A DNA stretch of 64,000 nucleotides. It comes from Byssothecium circinans. Taxonomy: Eukaryota; Ascomycota; Dothideomycetes; Pleosporales; Massarinaceae. Shown piece by piece: positions 60,917 through 64,000 of this stretch. The position numbers and the translations under genes are program-made. The DNA is taken from NCBI GenBank assembly GCA_010015675.1, contig ML977026.1:110485-174484 (forward strand), written 5' to 3'. The notes beneath the pieces are model-generated. The model worked only from the letters and a program-made list of their open reading frames with translations, did no database searches and was not told the DNA's origin. Position 1 is the stretch's first letter. Each line of letters starts with the position of its first letter.

Positions 60917-63430
60917 TCAGGGAAGTCTGCTATCGCAGTACCCAGGCGGTTTCGGCGCGCCGCCCTGCACCCAGCTATTCACCGTAAGGACGGTCGTGTA
61001 CGCCATACCCACAAGGCCCAAGACGCAGATAGCGATGTCGATTGCGCGGGCGGTTGTGGTGCGTGCGACGGCTCGGTAGTGGAGCATCGGCTGTTTGGGT
61101 GGTTTGTTAGCTCTAGCTGCATGGTCGTACAGTGTGGGGGATACGCGTCACAGGATATTACCACCCAATACGGTGGACCGTGGGAGGGGTCGTCGGATAT
61201 ACATGTACGACGTCGCCACGCGTGCGAGAATATGCATGTAATGTAATGTGCAAGGGAGTGGGTGGGGAGAGGTGGGGGGACTTACGGGGTAAATGTACAC
61301 CAGCGGAATACACGCAAAGCTCCCTACGAGCGAGACGAATTTATTCAAATCGCTCGCGCCGAGCCAGGCGATCAGGGCACAGATGCCGACCATGAGGAAG
61401 CGGAAGAAGTTCTTCTTCCACTTGATGTACGGATTGTACTTTCCAGTCTTACTGAAGAGCTGCTGGCTCGTGATTTCAATGGCTGGGTAGATCTGCAGCG
61501 GCGTGGACAGGAGGATAGCGAGCGAGTAGATGAACTGCACGCCGTTGACGAACTTGTTGTCTTGGGGCATGTTGAGGATAACGACGGTTTTGGTCTTGGA
61601 GCCGAAAGCTGCGTAGGAGAGCGCGCCCATGCTGATGAAGATGATGGTGATGATTATCATGACGCCGCCGAGGACGTTGGGGAATTTCCTGGGGTTCTTC
61701 ATGCCGGTTTGGATGGGGATGATGAGGCCGATGCCTTCGAATGTGAAGATCGCGGTGCCGATGAAGAGCGTCCAGTCGTTCTTGTTGAAGTGCACAATGT
61801 CGGAGACGCCGCCTTGGTTGACAATGGTCAGGATGTCGAAGTAGTACAGGTACACGAGACCGGCTACGATGAATATGTCGGCGATGAGAGCGAGCTTTTG
61901 AATGTTGTTGATGTTGCGGTATAGGGAAAGGGGGAGGAAGATGATCATCTGGATCAAAATCATAAATCCAATGCTGATGTGCGTCTTGCAGTCGGATACG
62001 GCCAAGACGAATGCTTGCAAGTTCTCGGACACAAAGACAATGTACGCTGACGAAAAGCCCATCTGTGAAATAACGAGGGAGAAGTTGATCATGTTGCGCA
62101 TCCAGTTTCCGTAGATGTGGAATCCCATGTCGCCGAATGAGTGCTCCACCGTTAGTCGTGTCGCAACAAGTAGGACGAAGCAGAAATACGACAGAGCAGC
62201 GATACCGAAGAGCACAAAATTGGAGAACAGCATGCCTCCATTGAGGAAGGCTCGGGGCAGGAAGAGGACACCGGTACCAACGAAAGACTTGAGCAACAGC
62301 ATAGCGGCACCAGTGGGACTGCCATTGCCGGCCGGCTTCGCTTTCCTCTTCTTCCGCCGGCCTGGGGTTAATAGAGCGCTTGACTCGCCAAATTCCCGGT
62401 CTTCATCTTCGGATTGTTGGCCGGATTCAAAAGCGTCCGACGAGAAGTATTCATCGGGCCCCAAGTCTTCGTCGTCTTCGTCTAGAGATTCGCCGGCGAA
62501 ATGCCCGTACAGGGTGAGGAACTCGAGGAAGTTGTTCGTGAAGACGGCCGGTTGCGGTCGCTGATGCTGACCCACGGTACCATATCCAGAGGGCCCTGGT
62601 GCGGGTGAGGGACTCCCAGCTGCTCTGCGTATGAAGTTTCGGCGGAAACCGCCCGGTTGGAGGATCTGATCCACGGCTCCCGTCGGATCTTCTGTAGGGA
62701 CGCGGTCGGCAGCGAAACTCTGGCTACGCTTCATCTTCTGCCGCTCTAGCGCCTCCTGTTGCTCCGTCCAGCGATAGATCTGGCGTGTGATGTCTCCTCC
62801 CTGCAACTGCAAGCTGTTGAACTCTTCCTCAGAGTCCGACGAGCCGCGCCTGCCACGTGAGACCGAGTCTGCGTTTCCTCCGAAACCGCGATTCGAGGCA
62901 GTTGGCGAGCCATATTGACCTGCCAAATTCGAATATGAACCTCTCTGCGGCGGCCCTACCAAGTGACGACGGACGATTTCGGGATCTTCGGCGGGAAGGG
63001 CTGGCGATCGGCTTCGCGTGTCAAAGGAGCCAAAGTTGCTCGGCGGCCCACGGCCTGAGGAGGCTTCGGCGGTGGGGGAAAGCGGACGTATGGGCGGTGT
63101 CCCGAAGCGCGGCGGGCTCCTGCCAAATGACTCTTTCAGCGCAGAGGACAGAGTCGACTCTCCGCCTTTGGGCAGTGATGCTTTGGACTCATCGCGTCCG
63201 GGCAGCGGCGTCTGGGTCGTGGAGGGTTCCTCGGACGTGAGCTGTGACGGCGTGGGTATCTGTCGCACGGCTGGAGAGCCCGTAGGTAATGATGGCAATG
63301 GGGAGCCCAGTCTGGCTGTCGAATGAGCTCGTGGTGCGGACGAAGAGACAGACGGTGAGCGCTGGCCGGAACGCGAGGACGACTCGGGAATCGCTTTGGG
63401 TTTCGATGATTCGGGCTCGTCTTTCGCCAT
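60917..63430 (-). CDS. AVT3: Vacuolar amino-acid transporter, AVT3/AVT4-like (amino acid/auxin permease family)
   Basis: A secondary transporter of the AAAP family that probably exports neutral amino acids from the vacuole. Exons are 63430-61286 and 61090-60917 (phase 0), giving 772 aa. The first ~375 residues are a hydrophilic, Ser/Pro-rich cytoplasmic region with an acidic stretch (ESLDEDDEDLGPDEYF) and a basic RRKKRKAK just before the membrane part. The transporter core begins GAAMLLLKSFVGTGVLFLPR, the family signature of the first TM, and has about ten more hydrophobic segments. They include SYFCFVLLVATRL, WTLFIGTAIFTFEGIGLIIP and LMVGICALIAWLG; the last TMs are in exon 2 (LGLVGMAYTTVLTV). 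AVT3 and AVT4 cannot be told apart here. Confidence 0.87.
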
Positions 63431-64000
63431 GATTGCGTGAGAGAGCGTGAGGAAGCGTGGAAGAAGGAGAGCTCCAAATTCTCAATTCTCCGTGACACTG
63501 TGCTGCGAGGGAAACGGGCCGAGCTTTGCAGCATGCAACGGCCGTTTGCTAGTGGTAGGTAGCACGGCGGGACTGTCTGGGTATCTACTGTACGAAGCTG
63601 TGGGATGCTATTGTAACAAAGAATGAAGAATGAATGGAATAGGTATCCCAGCCTACAGCGGGCAAAGTGAGGCTGGAGAGTCAAGACAGCAAAACAAGAC
63701 ACCGCCTCGCGCTCGGTTCACCGACGTCTGAGACTCTGAGGTCATTCACAGCCGAACGGAGGTCGGACGGCGCGTGGGGCGCGTGTGTATGTGGCAGGCG
63801 TGTGGGCCGTGGGGGGAAAGGGTCACATGTCGACCCCTGCGGCTGGACATCGGGAGCATTACCGAGGATGACCCCGAAACGCCCACAACGGCGAAACGCC
63901 CAATCTTTTACTAGGAAAATTAAAGAAAATAAGCAACTTTAAAGCTATATAACTCTTTAACTACTTTTTCTTTTTAAAAGCTTTTTTAACTAAAGTTATA
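63431..64000. other. Transporter upstream region passing into AT-rich DNA
   Basis: The first ~470 bp are ordinary upstream sequence. From about 63900 to the edge the DNA is strongly AT-rich (runs of T and A), a sharp change that may be the start of another repeat-derived block. Confidence 0.5.

Overview
The window is nuclear DNA of a filamentous ascomycete (Pezizomycotina; Dothideomycetes is my guess). The evidence is short GT-AG introns of 45-200 bp with CTAAC/CTGAC branch sites, a Zn2Cys6 regulator, two HET-domain genes, the fungal-specific families BIG1 and ILM1, and transposon relics whose only lesions are C-to-T/G-to-A type nonsense changes, as expected after RIP (repeat-induced point mutation). 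No tRNA, rRNA or CRISPR was seen. Exon limits below come from reading splice signals and checking phase by hand; all quoted gene models sum to a multiple of three.

Layout. 1-9.1 kb is a redox-enzyme neighbourhood: a Zn2Cys6/Fungal_trans regulator leaving the left edge, a fructosyl-amino-acid-oxidase-like flavoenzyme with a PTS1-like tail, a decayed GMC oxidoreductase split by a ~970-bp nested palindromic element, and a salicylate-hydroxylase-like monooxygenase. 10.2-20 kb is housekeeping: ILM1, membrane dipeptidase, L-lactate dehydrogenase, an NF-X1-type zinc-finger/R3H protein and BIG1. 20-42 kb is accessory: two HET-domain proteins (one with a ZZ finger), a PigL_N-like/ankyrin protein, a mucin-like membrane protein, a RIP-killed DUF7924-like gene, two copies of a degenerate dispersed repeat, and a 2.78-kb hAT transposon with a perfect 8-bp target duplication that overlaps the stop codon of an SPX-ankyrin-GDPD (GDE1-like) gene. 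43-46.7 kb holds serine dehydratase and the prenyltransferase alpha subunit. 46.7-49 kb is gene-free low-complexity DNA. 49-64 kb is core genome again: SET1, RIB4 (lumazine synthase), GFA1 (chitin precursor synthesis) and a vacuolar amino-acid transporter.

How parts relate. GFA1 and BIG1 both serve the cell wall; FTase alpha, SET1, RIB4 and AVT-like are unlinked core functions. The HET/ankyrin genes sit in and beside the RIP-affected, transposon-bearing zone, the usual setting for fast-evolving non-self-recognition genes. I do not see a clearly new multi-gene system. The best leads are the transposon/stop-codon junction, the palindromic element inside the GMC gene, the microexon that splits the GFA1 catalytic cysteine codon, the 21-bp phased repeats upstream of the dehydratase, and the low-complexity block.
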